Notes under the pieces: model-generated
Told to the model about the DNA's origin: nothing
The model's database searches: none
Seen by the model: only the letters and a program-made list of their open reading frames with translations
Made by a program: the position numbers and the translations under genes
DNA from: a virus
Virus record (IMG/VR): IMGVR_UViG_3300047445_000314
Location: 1-64,000 of that record
Reading direction: 5' to 3' (one strand)
DNA length: 64,000 nt
In this document: positions 15,308-23,302 of the stretch, piece after piece
How positions within the stretch are numbered: position 1 is the first letter of the stretch
Layout: every line of letters begins with the position of its first letter

Positions 15308-15747
15308 CGCAGCTACTCACCCACGGCCTGTCCATGCCCGACTTGGGGCTGGCCGTCCCGCGCGTGGCGGTCGGCGTCTTCTTTGCTATTTCCGGCTACC
15401 ACAAGCTGTTCAACGCCCAACGCCATGCGCGCCTAAAGCACACGCTGGTCGAGGACATGGTGCCTTGCCCGCGCTTCATGGAATGGTGGGTCCCGTTCTG
15501 GGAACTGGCCTCCGGCGCGGCCCTGGCGATGGGTTTTTTATCCGCCTTCAACGCGGCGGTCCTGCTCATCGTATGCCTGGTCGCATGCGTGTGCGAGTCG
15601 CGCGGTAAGATCGCCAAATACGGCCCGATCGACAGGGCCGACTGGCTGGATGATCTATTGTACCTACCCGAAGTTTTATACAGCCTGATCCTGGTCGGCA
15701 TCCTCGCGGCCGGTCCTGGCGGCTACAGCATTGATGCATTGATGTAA
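15301..15747 (+). CDS. DoxX-like integral membrane protein, 148 aa
   Basis: Four hydrophobic segments (near residues 18-35, 66-95, 84-95 and 121-143) and the DoxX-type opening VPRVAVGVFFAISGYHKLF, with FWELASGAALAMGFLSAFNA in the second helix. The DoxX/SURF4-like family is bacterial, linked to membrane redox or thiosulfate metabolism. A phage copy is unexpected and may modify the host membrane. Start overlaps the previous gene. Confidence 0.72.
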   Translation: MLTQLLTHGLSMPDLGLAVPRVAVGVFFAISGYHKLFNAQRHARLKHTLVEDMVPCPRFMEWWVPFWELASGAALAMGFLSAFNAAVLLIVCLVACVCESRGKIAKYGPIDRADWLDDLLYLPEVLYSLILVGILAAGPGGYSIDALM

Positions 15748-15796
15748 GATAGTAGCTATACAATCATTCACCTAGACAGGGAAGGAGTAAAACCCC

Positions 15797-16459
15797 ATGG
15801 CAATCAAGCGACAATTTGTGTGGGCCGAGGATCAAGACTACGGCGGCACCGGCTGGAAGCCGAAAGGCATCCCGGACTTCAACGTGGTTAGCGGCCCGTT
15901 CATCGTGCATGATGTCCTGGAGCACTTCAGCCCGACCGACGCGAGTCTGGAAGCGGAGTTCCTGGCCTTCGGCTCGATCCTGTACCTGCGCGCGGAGACC
16001 GAATGGTGGGCGCATACGAATGCATACCACACCGACCCCGCCGAACATATGGCCTCCGACGTGTACAACTTCCTGGCCGACGAATACGGCAAGGATAGCA
16101 GGCTACGTAGTCCGGGGCGTACCACGCGCCTGGAGGAGGACCTGGAGGACATCCTGACGCGTGTCGGCGAAAAGGCCATGCGCCTGTTCCACAGCGAAGG
16201 GCGCGACATCACCTATGGTGCCATGACCAGTGGCATCAACAACGCCATCGCCTGGATGCGCAAGGGCTACCGCAAGGCAGCAAAGCGCTGGAACCTTGAC
16301 TTGAACGAGCGGATCGAGTTGCTCAGCAATGTGACGGAAGCGGCTGAGCGCGCCGGTAAGTATGGCGACTATGGCGACATCCTGACGGTCAGCGTGGACA
16401 AGCATACGCTGAAGGCGCGCGCGTGGGTCACGCATCCTTACGACAACGACGATTACTGA
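15797..16459 (+). CDS. Hypothetical protein, 220 aa, paralogue of 17685-18416
   Basis: Shares with the gene at 17685 the block GW(K/R)P...P.F....GP...(A/V)HDVLEH, then S.E.E..A.G...LR and a similar helical second half. VHDVLEH resembles a metal-binding His/Asp/Glu cluster but no known enzyme is recognised. Start after AGGGAAGGAGTAAAACCCC. Confidence 0.8.
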   Translation: MAIKRQFVWAEDQDYGGTGWKPKGIPDFNVVSGPFIVHDVLEHFSPTDASLEAEFLAFGSILYLRAETEWWAHTNAYHTDPAEHMASDVYNFLADEYGKDSRLRSPGRTTRLEEDLEDILTRVGEKAMRLFHSEGRDITYGAMTSGINNAIAWMRKGYRKAAKRWNLDLNERIELLSNVTEAAERAGKYGDYGDILTVSVDKHTLKARAWVTHPYDNDDY

Positions 16460-16505
16460 AGCACCAAGGGCGACTTGCTGGCGGCCTAACCATGAACTGG
16501 CCAGC

Positions 16506-16511
16506 TATAAT
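16506..16511 (+). promoter_or_regulatory. -10 box TATAAT
   Basis: GCTATAATGGAATTGTT, close to the ones at 28838 and 32618. It precedes the gene at 16583. Confidence 0.6.
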
Positions 16512-16582
16512 GGAATTGTTCGCAGGCCACCCGCGCCGGGCGATCCGAAATATCAAAACATCTTACCCTGAGAGGAAACGTT

Positions 16583-17269
16583 ATGAAGACCATTGAAGCC
16601 CTGATCCCCGCGCCGACCGCGCAGGCCACCCCTGTCGTCGGCAAGCCCAAATCGCTGCGCAAAGGCAAAGCAGCACAGATTACCGCCGCCGCGCCTGCGG
16701 AAGATAGCGCGTGGCCCTTCCCGACCACGGCCAAGGAACTCCTGAAGACCGAGACCAAGCCCGAAGTCAAGACCCTGTCGCCGTCCAGCATCAAGGCCAA
16801 GAACACGGCCAAGCCCAAGGTGCAGGAGAAAGTCAAGGACACCGCGCCGGTCGCTGTCGAGACCTTCACGCCGCGTCTGATGACCAAGGGCCAGCCCATC
16901 TTTGCACTCGACGAGCTGCGCCGTCCGGGTTCCGGCGCGATGCTGTTCGCCCACACCCACGCCGTCCTGACGATCCTCGGCATGCTGGATGCGGCGCGAC
17001 CGGCTGTCAGCAAGTCGGCCCTGCTCACCATGATCGGCAAAAGCGCCGTGAACCACCACACCAAGAAGGATAATCTGGAGAGCGCGCCGGACAACAAGAT
17101 TCGCCTTTCTGTTACGGGCTACAACTTCTTCAAGGCGCGTGTCAGCGAGAACAAGTTCAGTTCGAACGTTGCCAGCGCCTACCAGTCGGCGATCCTGGAC
17201 GGCACCCCTAGTGATCTGACCAGCCCCAAGGTCACGAAGGCCAGCCTGTACCAAGTATCGTTCGGCTAA
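16583..17269 (+). CDS. Lys/Ala-rich protein, 228 aa, paralogue of 34425-35012
   Basis: A 95-residue low-complexity, basic N-terminus (Lys/Pro/Ala) leads into a domain, GSGAMLFAHTHAVLTILGML near residue 113, that also occurs in the 34425 gene (GSGAAKLFAHTAAWLDLTGL), followed in both by a Ser...NHHT/NHT stretch and (F)FKAR/HFRAR. A possible DNA-binding architectural protein. Ends at a terminator-like hairpin. Confidence 0.8.
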   Translation: MKTIEALIPAPTAQATPVVGKPKSLRKGKAAQITAAAPAEDSAWPFPTTAKELLKTETKPEVKTLSPSSIKAKNTAKPKVQEKVKDTAPVAVETFTPRLMTKGQPIFALDELRRPGSGAMLFAHTHAVLTILGMLDAARPAVSKSALLTMIGKSAVNHHTKKDNLESAPDNKIRLSVTGYNFFKARVSENKFSSNVASAYQSAILDGTPSDLTSPKVTKASLYQVSFG

Positions 17270-17281
17270 CAGGCAGCACCG

Positions 17282-17305
17282 CCCTGCGCCCGGAGCGCAG
17301 GGTTT
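17282..17305 (+). terminator. Terminator-like hairpin merging with a dyad
   Basis: CCCTGCGC-CCGGA-GCGCAGGG, then TTT. The T run is also the start of dyad copy 8. Confidence 0.6.
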
Positions 17306-17320
17306 GCAGTCAACAACAAA
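17303..17320 (+). repeat. 18-bp dyad copy 8
   Basis: TTTGCAGTCAACAACAAA. Begins at the T tract of the hairpin above and runs into AAGGAG of the next gene. Confidence 0.65.
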
Positions 17321-17334
17321 AGGAGCGGCACACC

Positions 17335-17634
17335 ATGGTTAAAGAGATCATCGAGATACAACTGAGTAACGCACCCTACCACGCCGAAGTGGCATACGCC
17401 AACGCGATGAGGCGCGCGGTGGAGGTAGCACCGGGGTACGTGACATTGCGCTTCACCGATATGGAGTCGCTGGATTTATTCACGCAACATCTGGAATACA
17501 GCGCAGGCTACACCTACCATATGGAGCGTGACGATTGTAGCAACATCGGGTTCACCTACAACAAGGACGGTGTCGCAGTCTTCTCCTTCGCGCCGGGCTA
17601 CCACCTGGATTCGGAAATCACCCTGCTCAAGTAG
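17335..17634 (+). CDS. Hypothetical protein, 99 aa
   Basis: Alternating strands and one helix (YANAMRRAVEVA). No family recognised. AAAGGAGCGGCACACC gives the start. Confidence 0.78.
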   Translation: MVKEIIEIQLSNAPYHAEVAYANAMRRAVEVAPGYVTLRFTDMESLDLFTQHLEYSAGYTYHMERDDCSNIGFTYNKDGVAVFSFAPGYHLDSEITLLK

Positions 17635-17646
17635 GGCGCGCAGGGT

Positions 17647-17664
17647 TTTGCAATCAATCTCAAA
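17647..17664 (+). repeat. 18-bp dyad copy 9
   Basis: TTTGCAATCAATCTCAAA. Followed by CTACCTTGAAGGGAG of the next leader. Confidence 0.8.
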
Positions 17665-17684
17665 CTACCTTGAAGGGAGAAACC

Positions 17685-18416
17685 ATGCAACTGATCCGAG
17701 AATTCATCTGGGAAAAGAACCAGACTACCCATGGCTACGGCTGGCGGCCGGTCAGCATGCCACAGTTCGATGCAGGTGGCCCGCTACATGTCGCGCACGA
17801 CGTTCTGGAACATGAGAGCTATAGCGACGGTTCGCTGGAGGAGGAAATGCGCGCGCTGGGTGCGACCATCTTCCTGCGCGGCGAGGGCGGCTGGTATAGG
17901 CACATCAGCGACAACAGTGAGCAAGTCAACTTCGCCAAGTCCAGCGCGCTGGATACCGCGTCGTTCATCTTTAGCGACAAGCGCCCGTTGCCTGCCCCGG
18001 AGAGTGTACCGGAGGTGCCGACGCGGGCGACGATGTTCCTGCGCACCACCAAGCGCTGGGCGGAGAATAACTGGGACTCCGTCAAGAACATGGTACGGCA
18101 GGACGCAGGCTGGTCCGCCGCCGAGCTGGCGCAGCGCCTGGAGGCCGCGTTGGCGTGGGCCAAGATTGGCTACACACATGCCGCCACCCGCTACGCTGGC
18201 TTGACCAAGCACGACCGCCTGAATATGTTCAAGGCGGTGGAGGACGCGGTCTCCCGGACGCAGTATCTCGCTGGCCCCGGCGACACCATGACCTTGATCG
18301 TGGACACCGAAACGAAAAGCGTGGACCGCAAGATCGTCCACGCCGCAGGCAACGAACTCAGTGATTCGGAGCGCATGCGGCGCGCGCTGTATGCCATGCT
18401 GGGCGTCGGACGCTGA
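17685..18416 (+). CDS. Hypothetical protein, 243 aa, paralogue of 15797-16459
   Basis: Shares the N-terminal block GYGWRPVSMPQFDAGGPLHV, AHDVLEH and SLEEEMRALGATIFLRGEG with the paralogue 1.2 kb upstream. The intervening genes suggest duplication followed by insertion. The C-terminal half is helical and ends in a basic tail. Enzyme role unproven. Confidence 0.8.
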   Translation: MQLIREFIWEKNQTTHGYGWRPVSMPQFDAGGPLHVAHDVLEHESYSDGSLEEEMRALGATIFLRGEGGWYRHISDNSEQVNFAKSSALDTASFIFSDKRPLPAPESVPEVPTRATMFLRTTKRWAENNWDSVKNMVRQDAGWSAAELAQRLEAALAWAKIGYTHAATRYAGLTKHDRLNMFKAVEDAVSRTQYLAGPGDTMTLIVDTETKSVDRKIVHAAGNELSDSERMRRALYAMLGVGR

Positions 18417-18509
18417 GTACCGCGCGACCAAGCCATGTGGTACAATGTTACCATCGACCAACCCGCGACGCCTGCCCCGGCGTCGTTTCATAGTATGACC
18501 ACTGAGAAG

Positions 18510-18683
18510 ATGAACACCACCAATATTACGCTGGACAGCGAGCAGATAGGTATCATCCTGCAATGGGCCTATCAGGCCGCACAGTCACAAAAACAGCCCG
18601 AACAGGAAACAGCCCTTAGACGCCATCTATTCATCGCGCAGGCGCAAACCATCATCAACCCGCAGGGAGACAACCATGAATGA
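18510..18683 (+). CDS. Small helical protein, 57 aa
   Basis: ATGs at 18435, 18495 and 18510 are in frame. A TACAAT box at 18440 makes the first unlikely, and 18510 has the best, still weak, GAGAAG site. EQIGIILQWAYQAAQSQKQP is helical. Overlaps the next gene by 8 nt. Confidence 0.6.
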   Translation: MNTTNITLDSEQIGIILQWAYQAAQSQKQPEQETALRRHLFIAQAQTIINPQGDNHE

Positions 18684-18981
18684 CGAAACACCACAGACAG
18701 CCCCACAGACGGCGACACAAGCGCGCATCGAACAGGAACATCGCCAGCGCCATGCCAGCAAGCAGGTCGCGGTGGCCTACCATCTATCCAAGGGACTCAG
18801 TGAGCTGATGAGTGCCATCGTCATGGATGCGAAGCATCTACCGGATCATGAACACCACGCGCTGGCTACGGCGTCACATCACGCGCATGCGGTGTTCGTC
18901 CGGCTGAACAGCATCATTCTGGATTATGGCAACCAGCCACCCGGCGCGAGGAAGGGTCGCGACCCTGTCAGAGCGGAGTAG
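18676..18981 (+). CDS. Hypothetical His-rich protein, 101 aa
   Basis: Gln/Thr-rich N-terminus and a His-rich centre (PDHEHHALATASHHAHAVF). No family recognised. Ends 2 bp before the next ATG. Confidence 0.74.
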   Translation: MNDETPQTAPQTATQARIEQEHRQRHASKQVAVAYHLSKGLSELMSAIVMDAKHLPDHEHHALATASHHAHAVFVRLNSIILDYGNQPPGARKGRDPVRAE

Positions 18982-18983
18982 CC

Positions 18984-19328
18984 ATGAACTACGACGAATA
19001 TGCTATTCTGCAACAGAGAACAGGCCGTACCACGCGCATGCTGTACAAGGCGTTGGAGTACTGGCGCGCACGCCGCGCCGTCTACGTCATCGCCATGAAC
19101 CTGCGAGAGAAGAAGCGGCTTGAGCAGATGCTGATCGAGATATGCGGCGGAGAGTACCCACGCGGCCTGTCGCTGGAGATGCCCAACCTGATGGAAAGCC
19201 TCGACCGGCAGACACTGCGGCTGCGCCACGCCCACCCGAATTGCATCGTGCTCATTGACCACGCTGCCATCGAAGCCGAGTTTGCCGGACTGATCGCCGA
19301 ACTGCACCGCTATGACCAAGAATCCTAA
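18984..19328 (+). CDS. Small P-loop-like protein, 114 aa
   Basis: QQRTGRTTRMLYKALEYWRA (residues 10-29) reads as a short Walker A-like G-R-T-T-R-M motif seen in small phage ATPase-like proteins. NCIVLIDHAAIE (near 86) reads as a Walker B strand. It is too short for a full ATPase core. Overlaps the next gene by 17 nt. Confidence 0.72.
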   Translation: MNYDEYAILQQRTGRTTRMLYKALEYWRARRAVYVIAMNLREKKRLEQMLIEICGGEYPRGLSLEMPNLMESLDRQTLRLRHAHPNCIVLIDHAAIEAEFAGLIAELHRYDQES

Positions 19329-19596
19329 ATTACCCACTAAACCCACCCGCGCGGTGGGCACGCCTCGCGTAATACTAACGAAAGGTGCTGACGCCATCGC
19401 CGCGCTGGCCGCGTTGGCATCCTTTGAAACCCTGAAACCTATCTCCCTGACCGATGACGATTTGCGGCTGGTAAAATGGCTGATTGCTGGCCACCCGAAC
19501 GAGAAGGATGAGGATGTGCAGGCCCTGCGCGCCAAGGCCGAGCACATCCTGGAGGACAGAAAAATAAAGCGACTGAAGGCGCGCAGGCCCTTCTGA
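19312..19596 (+). CDS. Hypothetical protein, 94 aa
   Basis: Starts inside the previous gene. The basic N-terminus includes a hairpin-forming DNA stretch at 19343-19362 (CCCACC/GGTGGG). Helical C-terminus, Lys/Arg-rich end. Function unknown. Confidence 0.68.
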   Translation: MTKNPKLPTKPTRAVGTPRVILTKGADAIAALAALASFETLKPISLTDDDLRLVKWLIAGHPNEKDEDVQALRAKAEHILEDRKIKRLKARRPF

Positions 19597-19601
19597 TAAG
19601 G

Positions 19602-19607
19602 TATAGT
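19602..19607 (+). promoter_or_regulatory. -10 box TATAGT
   Basis: CTGATAAGGTATAGTTACTA; nearly the same as at 7692. CCCACCTTGAAAGGGG follows. Confidence 0.6.
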
Positions 19608-19652
19608 TACTACATACCGCAGCAAAACAACCCACCTTGAAAGGGGATAGCC

Positions 19653-20234
19653 ATGATGAATTACAATCCGTCATCCGAACCTGGCACCGAGCGCATCATG
19701 CTCCTCGCGCTGGACCCGCAGCCATCCTACGGCAGCGACTTCGGAAGCCTGCGCGCCTACGTCGTACGCAAGGCGCAATCCCACGCCATCAACCCTGACA
19801 CCGGGCGCAAGACCTACTGGGACGGAGAGAGCGTAGCCGGTGTGCGCAATACCTCCTGGATGAGCAACAAGCCCAACGCGCTGTATGTCGAGGACTTCTG
19901 TGTTGTTTGCCAGTTCGACCGTACCGGCGACAGCGCAGGCAAGCTGTATGGCAGCGACATCGTGTTCAAGGATGCCCACCGCATCGAAGCGCGTGAGGCT
20001 GAGCAGATGCATCGCACCTTCAGCACCGTGAACCGCAAGCTCGACAAGCTGGGCGAAAAGTTCGGCAACCTGCACAGCAACAAGTACGCCGAATTGATCC
20101 TGCGCGTCGCCAGCATACTGGGTATCGAGGCCTTCGCGCTGATGACGGAGTATACGCTGATCACGCGCACCAGTGGCGCGTCGAACGTCCAGTACATGGT
20201 GGACAAGTTGGTCAACACGGCGCTGGGCCGGTAA
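19653..20234 (+). CDS. Hypothetical protein, 193 aa
   Basis: An internal helix pair (MHRTFSTVNRKLDKLGEKFG) and hydrophobic segments near the C-terminus. No known family. A fairly long protein for this region. Confidence 0.78.
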   Translation: MMNYNPSSEPGTERIMLLALDPQPSYGSDFGSLRAYVVRKAQSHAINPDTGRKTYWDGESVAGVRNTSWMSNKPNALYVEDFCVVCQFDRTGDSAGKLYGSDIVFKDAHRIEAREAEQMHRTFSTVNRKLDKLGEKFGNLHSNKYAELILRVASILGIEAFALMTEYTLITRTSGASNVQYMVDKLVNTALGR

Positions 20235-20235
20235 A

Positions 20236-20253
20236 AATGAAATTGATTGCAAA
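20236..20253 (-). repeat. 18-bp dyad copy 10
   Basis: AATGAAATTGATTGCAAA. Starts 2 bp after the stop codon at 20234, followed by CCAAAGGAG of the next gene. Confidence 0.75.
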
Positions 20254-20269
20254 CCAAAGGAGAAATGAC

Positions 20270-20512
20270 GTGAGATTCGCTACCTTCATCAAGAGATATG
20301 TACCCAACATGATCGAGACACTGCCCGATCAGATACAGCGCTACAGCGCTGCGTCAGAGGCCATACGCCGCAGCGACATCAGCCACATCTGGACCTGCAT
20401 TGAGGCGGACAACGTAGGATGTATCGTGCCCGGCTTCCACCGCGTCAACGCCGAGTACTATGTCGTGACGGCCCATCCGTGGGAACGTGACACGCTGGTC
20501 GTTAACCTGTAA
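20270..20512 (+). CDS. Hypothetical protein, 80 aa
   Basis: GTG at 20270 is favoured over the ATG at 20237, which lies in the dyad upstream of AAAGGAG. Helix then beta strands with ADNVGCIVPGFHRV. No family recognised. Confidence 0.74.
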   Translation: MRFATFIKRYVPNMIETLPDQIQRYSAASEAIRRSDISHIWTCIEADNVGCIVPGFHRVNAEYYVVTAHPWERDTLVVNL

Positions 20513-20522
20513 GGGCAGAGCC

Positions 20523-20810
20523 ATGGGACCTCTGCTCATCAAAACAACGTACTTCAGCCACCGCGAGACACTGAAGACCAACCGCAGCACCGATTCCAAC
20601 CGCGCGGTGGCGCAGGCGGTGCTGCACATGCAGGTCAATCATTACGGTGCCGACGTCGCGCAGGTGTACGACGACAACTCCGGCGAACTGCATGCCGAGG
20701 TCAAGCGCTATAAGGACGGTTCGATCCGCATCACCTACCGCCGTGATCCGGCCAAGTACGAACGCAAACTCGCGCTGGCCGCCTTCCTGCCGCACCTTGC
20801 CGCAGACTGA
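20523..20810 (+). CDS. Hypothetical protein, 95 aa
   Basis: ATG after AAGGGCAGAGCC. Alpha/beta; middle strand ELHAEVKRYKDGSIRITYRR. No family recognised. Confidence 0.75.
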   Translation: MGPLLIKTTYFSHRETLKTNRSTDSNRAVAQAVLHMQVNHYGADVAQVYDDNSGELHAEVKRYKDGSIRITYRRDPAKYERKLALAAFLPHLAAD

Positions 20811-20898
20811 CGCGGTATGATGTAGTTATCGGCAGGGAGCAAGGTAGTAAAACCCCTCGCCGAATTAATCTTTTTTCACTTAGACAAGGAGAACTGAC

Positions 20899-21183
20899 AT
20901 GCATGCGAAAATCATCAAATACCCTGGCTACCCGCTCGGCGCGCTGGAATTCCCCAATTCGGTGCGCTACGTCGATGGTAAAACCTTCGTGCGCGCGGAT
21001 GGCGTCATCTACCACACCACTGCCCGCATCAATGGCATGTACCCGATCCGCCATGTCGTGGAACCGAGCCATCCTGAATACCGCGCTGCGCTCAACGCCT
21101 TCGCCATCCCGGCCAGCCTGCCGCCGCAACTCGGCATCAAGCGCGAGCGCGCACCGTTCTGGCGCGAGGTCGCGGAGGCCTGA
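20899..21183 (+). CDS. Hypothetical protein, 94 aa
   Basis: ATG after ACAAGGAGAACTGAC. A beta-rich first half and a Pro-rich C-terminus. Function unknown. Confidence 0.77.
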   Translation: MHAKIIKYPGYPLGALEFPNSVRYVDGKTFVRADGVIYHTTARINGMYPIRHVVEPSHPEYRAALNAFAIPASLPPQLGIKRERAPFWREVAEA

Positions 21184-21242
21184 ACACGGATACCGTTGAC
21201 AACCACGGGCAAGCCCTGTAACAAGGTTGCAGTCAATCCGGG

Positions 21243-21260
21243 TTTGCAATCAACTTCAAA
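21243..21260 (+). repeat. 18-bp dyad copy 11
   Basis: TTTGCAATCAACTTCAAA, then GGAACC. Its right arm merges with the ribosome site of the GTG-start gene. A second half-site (GCAGTCAA) lies 13 bp upstream. Confidence 0.8.
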
Positions 21261-21269
21261 GGAACCATC

Positions 21270-21509
21270 GTGGACCTATGCAACGCGGCACTACAGTGTG
21301 AGTTGGAATTCCCGATGGTTGCCTATGGCGTGGCGACAACACCGCAACTGGAGGAGTTGCTACGCAGTATGAGGTCAGACACCGTGGTCACCCGCGACCC
21401 GCTGGTCATCACGGTGGACCTGGATAACGGCTTCCGGCTGTGGTCGGCGTTGGCCGTGTTGCCGGGAGTGTGGTTCATCCATGCCCGCGCCGGTTTGATT
21501 ATTGAATGA
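21270..21509 (+). CDS. Hypothetical protein, 79 aa
   Basis: GTG start. The C-terminal strand VWFIHARAGLIIE resembles NWHVRARAGLITA at the end of the gene at 32944, so the two may be diverged relatives. Function unknown. Confidence 0.74.
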   Translation: MDLCNAALQCELEFPMVAYGVATTPQLEELLRSMRSDTVVTRDPLVITVDLDNGFRLWSALAVLPGVWFIHARAGLIIE

Positions 21510-21531
21510 ATACTGAATAAGGAGAAACACC

Positions 21532-21711
21532 ATGCTGCATTATGCAACTACCTTCATCGGCCACCCGCTGGTCTTGCCGACCATCGCCATGATGGTGATC
21601 GGGCTGGTTCTGTTCGTGGCCGCGCGGGTGGTCTCCCGCTCATTGCTGGCACCCATGCCGGTGAGCTACACGCCGCCCCGCGAAACCAAGTGGCTCGGTA
21701 AGGTGGAGTAG
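21532..21711 (+). CDS. Small membrane protein, 59 aa
   Basis: One membrane helix (LPTIAMMVIGLVLFVAARVV, residues 14-33) and a basic C-terminal tail. ATG after AAGGAGAAACACC. Confidence 0.76.
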   Translation: MLHYATTFIGHPLVLPTIAMMVIGLVLFVAARVVSRSLLAPMPVSYTPPRETKWLGKVE

Positions 21712-21714
21712 ATC

Positions 21715-21939
21715 ATGAAGAAGAGACCATATATCGTCACCATCGCCCTGGACGTATGGGACAAGAAGCTCCTGTACAAGGCGGCGAAAGCACGCGCCAT
21801 CGCGGAGGGCGGTGGGCAGGAATTGCTGAAATACGCAGGAGGTGGTATCAATATCGAAGCCTGCCTCATCATGCTGCTCGACCCCGGTAGCCTCGATGGC
21901 TGCTCGATCGACAACACCATCGTGGAGAACGTAGCCTAG
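21715..21939 (+). CDS. Hypothetical protein, 74 aa
   Basis: Starts 3 bp after the membrane protein. The N-terminal strand (PYIVTIALDVWDKKLL) is followed by Gly-rich turns. No family recognised. Confidence 0.75.
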   Translation: MKKRPYIVTIALDVWDKKLLYKAAKARAIAEGGGQELLKYAGGGINIEACLIMLLDPGSLDGCSIDNTIVENVA

Positions 21940-21949
21940 CGTGATGCGC

Positions 21950-21955
21950 TATGAT
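21950..21955 (+). promoter_or_regulatory. -10 box TATGAT
   Basis: GTGATGCGCTATGATGAATC; the leader ACCACCTAGAAAGGGG follows 40 bp on. Confidence 0.5.
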
Positions 21956-22016
21956 GAATCTATGGGCAAGCGATAACCGCCGCGCCCATAGCCAACCACC
22001 TAGAAAGGGGAATATC

Positions 22017-22211
22017 GTGAACACCAACACTTCCAGCCTGATCTCACTTCCTTACCCGCCCATCGCGCCGCTGACGGATGGCAAGGCCTACCTGGTCATC
22101 GGACCGGACGGCCCTGATCGTCCGTACTATCAGGGTTATGACCGTGACGTCGCGCGGCTGGTTCGCAACAGCCTGTCGACCGACCTGGTCACGTTCTCCA
22201 ACTTCGACTAA
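22017..22211 (+). CDS. Hypothetical protein, 64 aa
   Basis: GTG start after TAGAAAGGGGAATATC. Contains KAYLVIGPDGPDRPYYQGYD. No family recognised. Confidence 0.75.
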   Translation: MNTNTSSLISLPYPPIAPLTDGKAYLVIGPDGPDRPYYQGYDRDVARLVRNSLSTDLVTFSNFD

Positions 22212-22230
22212 GCGCGAAGGGAATCCCATC

Positions 22231-22371
22231 ATGCTGATCGTTAAACTTGCCATCACCGTCAGCGCGCTGGGTCTACTCGACTACGCACTCGGCCAGAGCC
22301 GCTGCGCCGTATGGACCATCGGCGTGATGTCGGTCGCGGCCGGTGTATGGGTCGCCGCACTCACTTTATAA
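22231..22371 (+). CDS. Small two-helix membrane protein, 46 aa
   Basis: Two hydrophobic segments (VKLAITVSALGLLDYAL and VWTIGVMSVAAGVWVAALTL). Ribosome site CGAAGGGAATCCC. Followed by a GTG-start gene 11 bp later. Confidence 0.72.
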   Translation: MLIVKLAITVSALGLLDYALGQSRCAVWTIGVMSVAAGVWVAALTL

Positions 22372-22382
22372 GGAGAAATACC

Positions 22383-22568
22383 GTGTACAACAGCATGTTC
22401 AAGCCGCTGAATAACGAGGAGCTGGTTGCCTACGCCGACTGGGCGCGAGGCAATTACATTCCTGGCACCAGCATCAATACCACCTGGCATCCGGCGGTAC
22501 GGCTGGAATGCGAGAAGATGAACCTGGAGGAAGTACAGAGACAGCCACGCGGCGGCGCACCGTTCTGA
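22383..22568 (+). CDS. Hypothetical protein, 61 aa
   Basis: GTG after AAGGAGAAATACC; ATG at 22395 is an alternative. LNNEELVAYADWARGNYIPG is helical. Last gene before a strong terminator. Confidence 0.74.
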   Translation: MYNSMFKPLNNEELVAYADWARGNYIPGTSINTTWHPAVRLECEKMNLEEVQRQPRGGAPF

Positions 22569-22580
22569 TTCATCCCTTTC

Positions 22581-22616
22581 CCCGGCCCTGGCGATCCATC
22601 GCTGGCCGGGTTTTTT
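22581..22616 (+). terminator. Rho-independent terminator
   Basis: CCCGGCC...GGCCGGG with inner GCGAT/ATCGC, then six T. Confidence 0.92.
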
Positions 22617-22706
22617 GGCGGGCGCGGCCGGTGCTGGTGCTGCTGGTGAGGAGTGGGGAGGTAAACTGATGCGGCGCGCTGGCCGTACATAGCCATGCTG
22701 ATGCGT

Positions 22707-22712
22707 TATAGT
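22707..22712 (+). promoter_or_regulatory. -10 box TATAGT
   Basis: GCTGATGCGTTATAGTAGAT. Starts the unit after the terminator; the leader GTCACCTAGAAAGGGG follows. Confidence 0.6.
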
Positions 22713-22770
22713 AGATGCATGGCACTACCGCAGTTCCACCCGCAACCAGTCACCTAGAAAGGGGCTTATC

Positions 22771-23070
22771 ATGGCAACCCATATCATCGGCCAGCGCGCA
22801 CCGAAACCACTCGCGCAAGGCAGCACGCACATTGCAGCGCGCAGCATGGCACCTACCGCACCGCAGACGGTCGCACAGTCGCGTATGCACGCCGCGATAA
22901 CCGGCGCTTGCATGGTCGTTAGCAAAGCCCTTGCTGCCCGCATGCAAGGCAGTATCATCGTCAAAACCAAGGGCGGGTCGGTGTACGGCTATTTCGCCAA
23001 TGAAGACCGGGCAGGCGCTTTTATCACCCGCAACAAGATGCAATTGTACGCCGTCATTGTCCCGGCATAA
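22771..23070 (+). CDS. Hypothetical protein, 99 aa
   Basis: Basic, Ala-rich N-terminal half, then beta strands (GSIIVKTKGGSVYGYFANED). No family recognised. Confidence 0.76.
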   Translation: MATHIIGQRAPKPLAQGSTHIAARSMAPTAPQTVAQSRMHAAITGACMVVSKALAARMQGSIIVKTKGGSVYGYFANEDRAGAFITRNKMQLYAVIVPA

Positions 23071-23079
23071 GGAGCTGTC

Positions 23080-23268
23080 ATGCGTTTCTCCGAAATCACC
23101 GAAGGTACTGTGTTCCTGGACCAGTACTGTGACACCTACACCAAGCGCTCGCCTGATTACGCGGAGCGCCTGCGCGATGGCCAAGAGACCGGCCGCCGCG
23201 TGGAATTCCAGCCGGACGATGGGGTTATTGTGTTGTCCAGCGAGCAGCGCTGGTCGTATATGATGTAG
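23080..23268 (+). CDS. Hypothetical protein, 62 aa
   Basis: ATG after TAAGGAGCTGTC. Charged, mixed secondary structure. No family recognised. Confidence 0.74.
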   Translation: MRFSEITEGTVFLDQYCDTYTKRSPDYAERLRDGQETGRRVEFQPDDGVIVLSSEQRWSYMM

Positions 23269-23302
23269 GTTCTTTCCACCACACCACCTTGAAAGGGATG
23301 CC

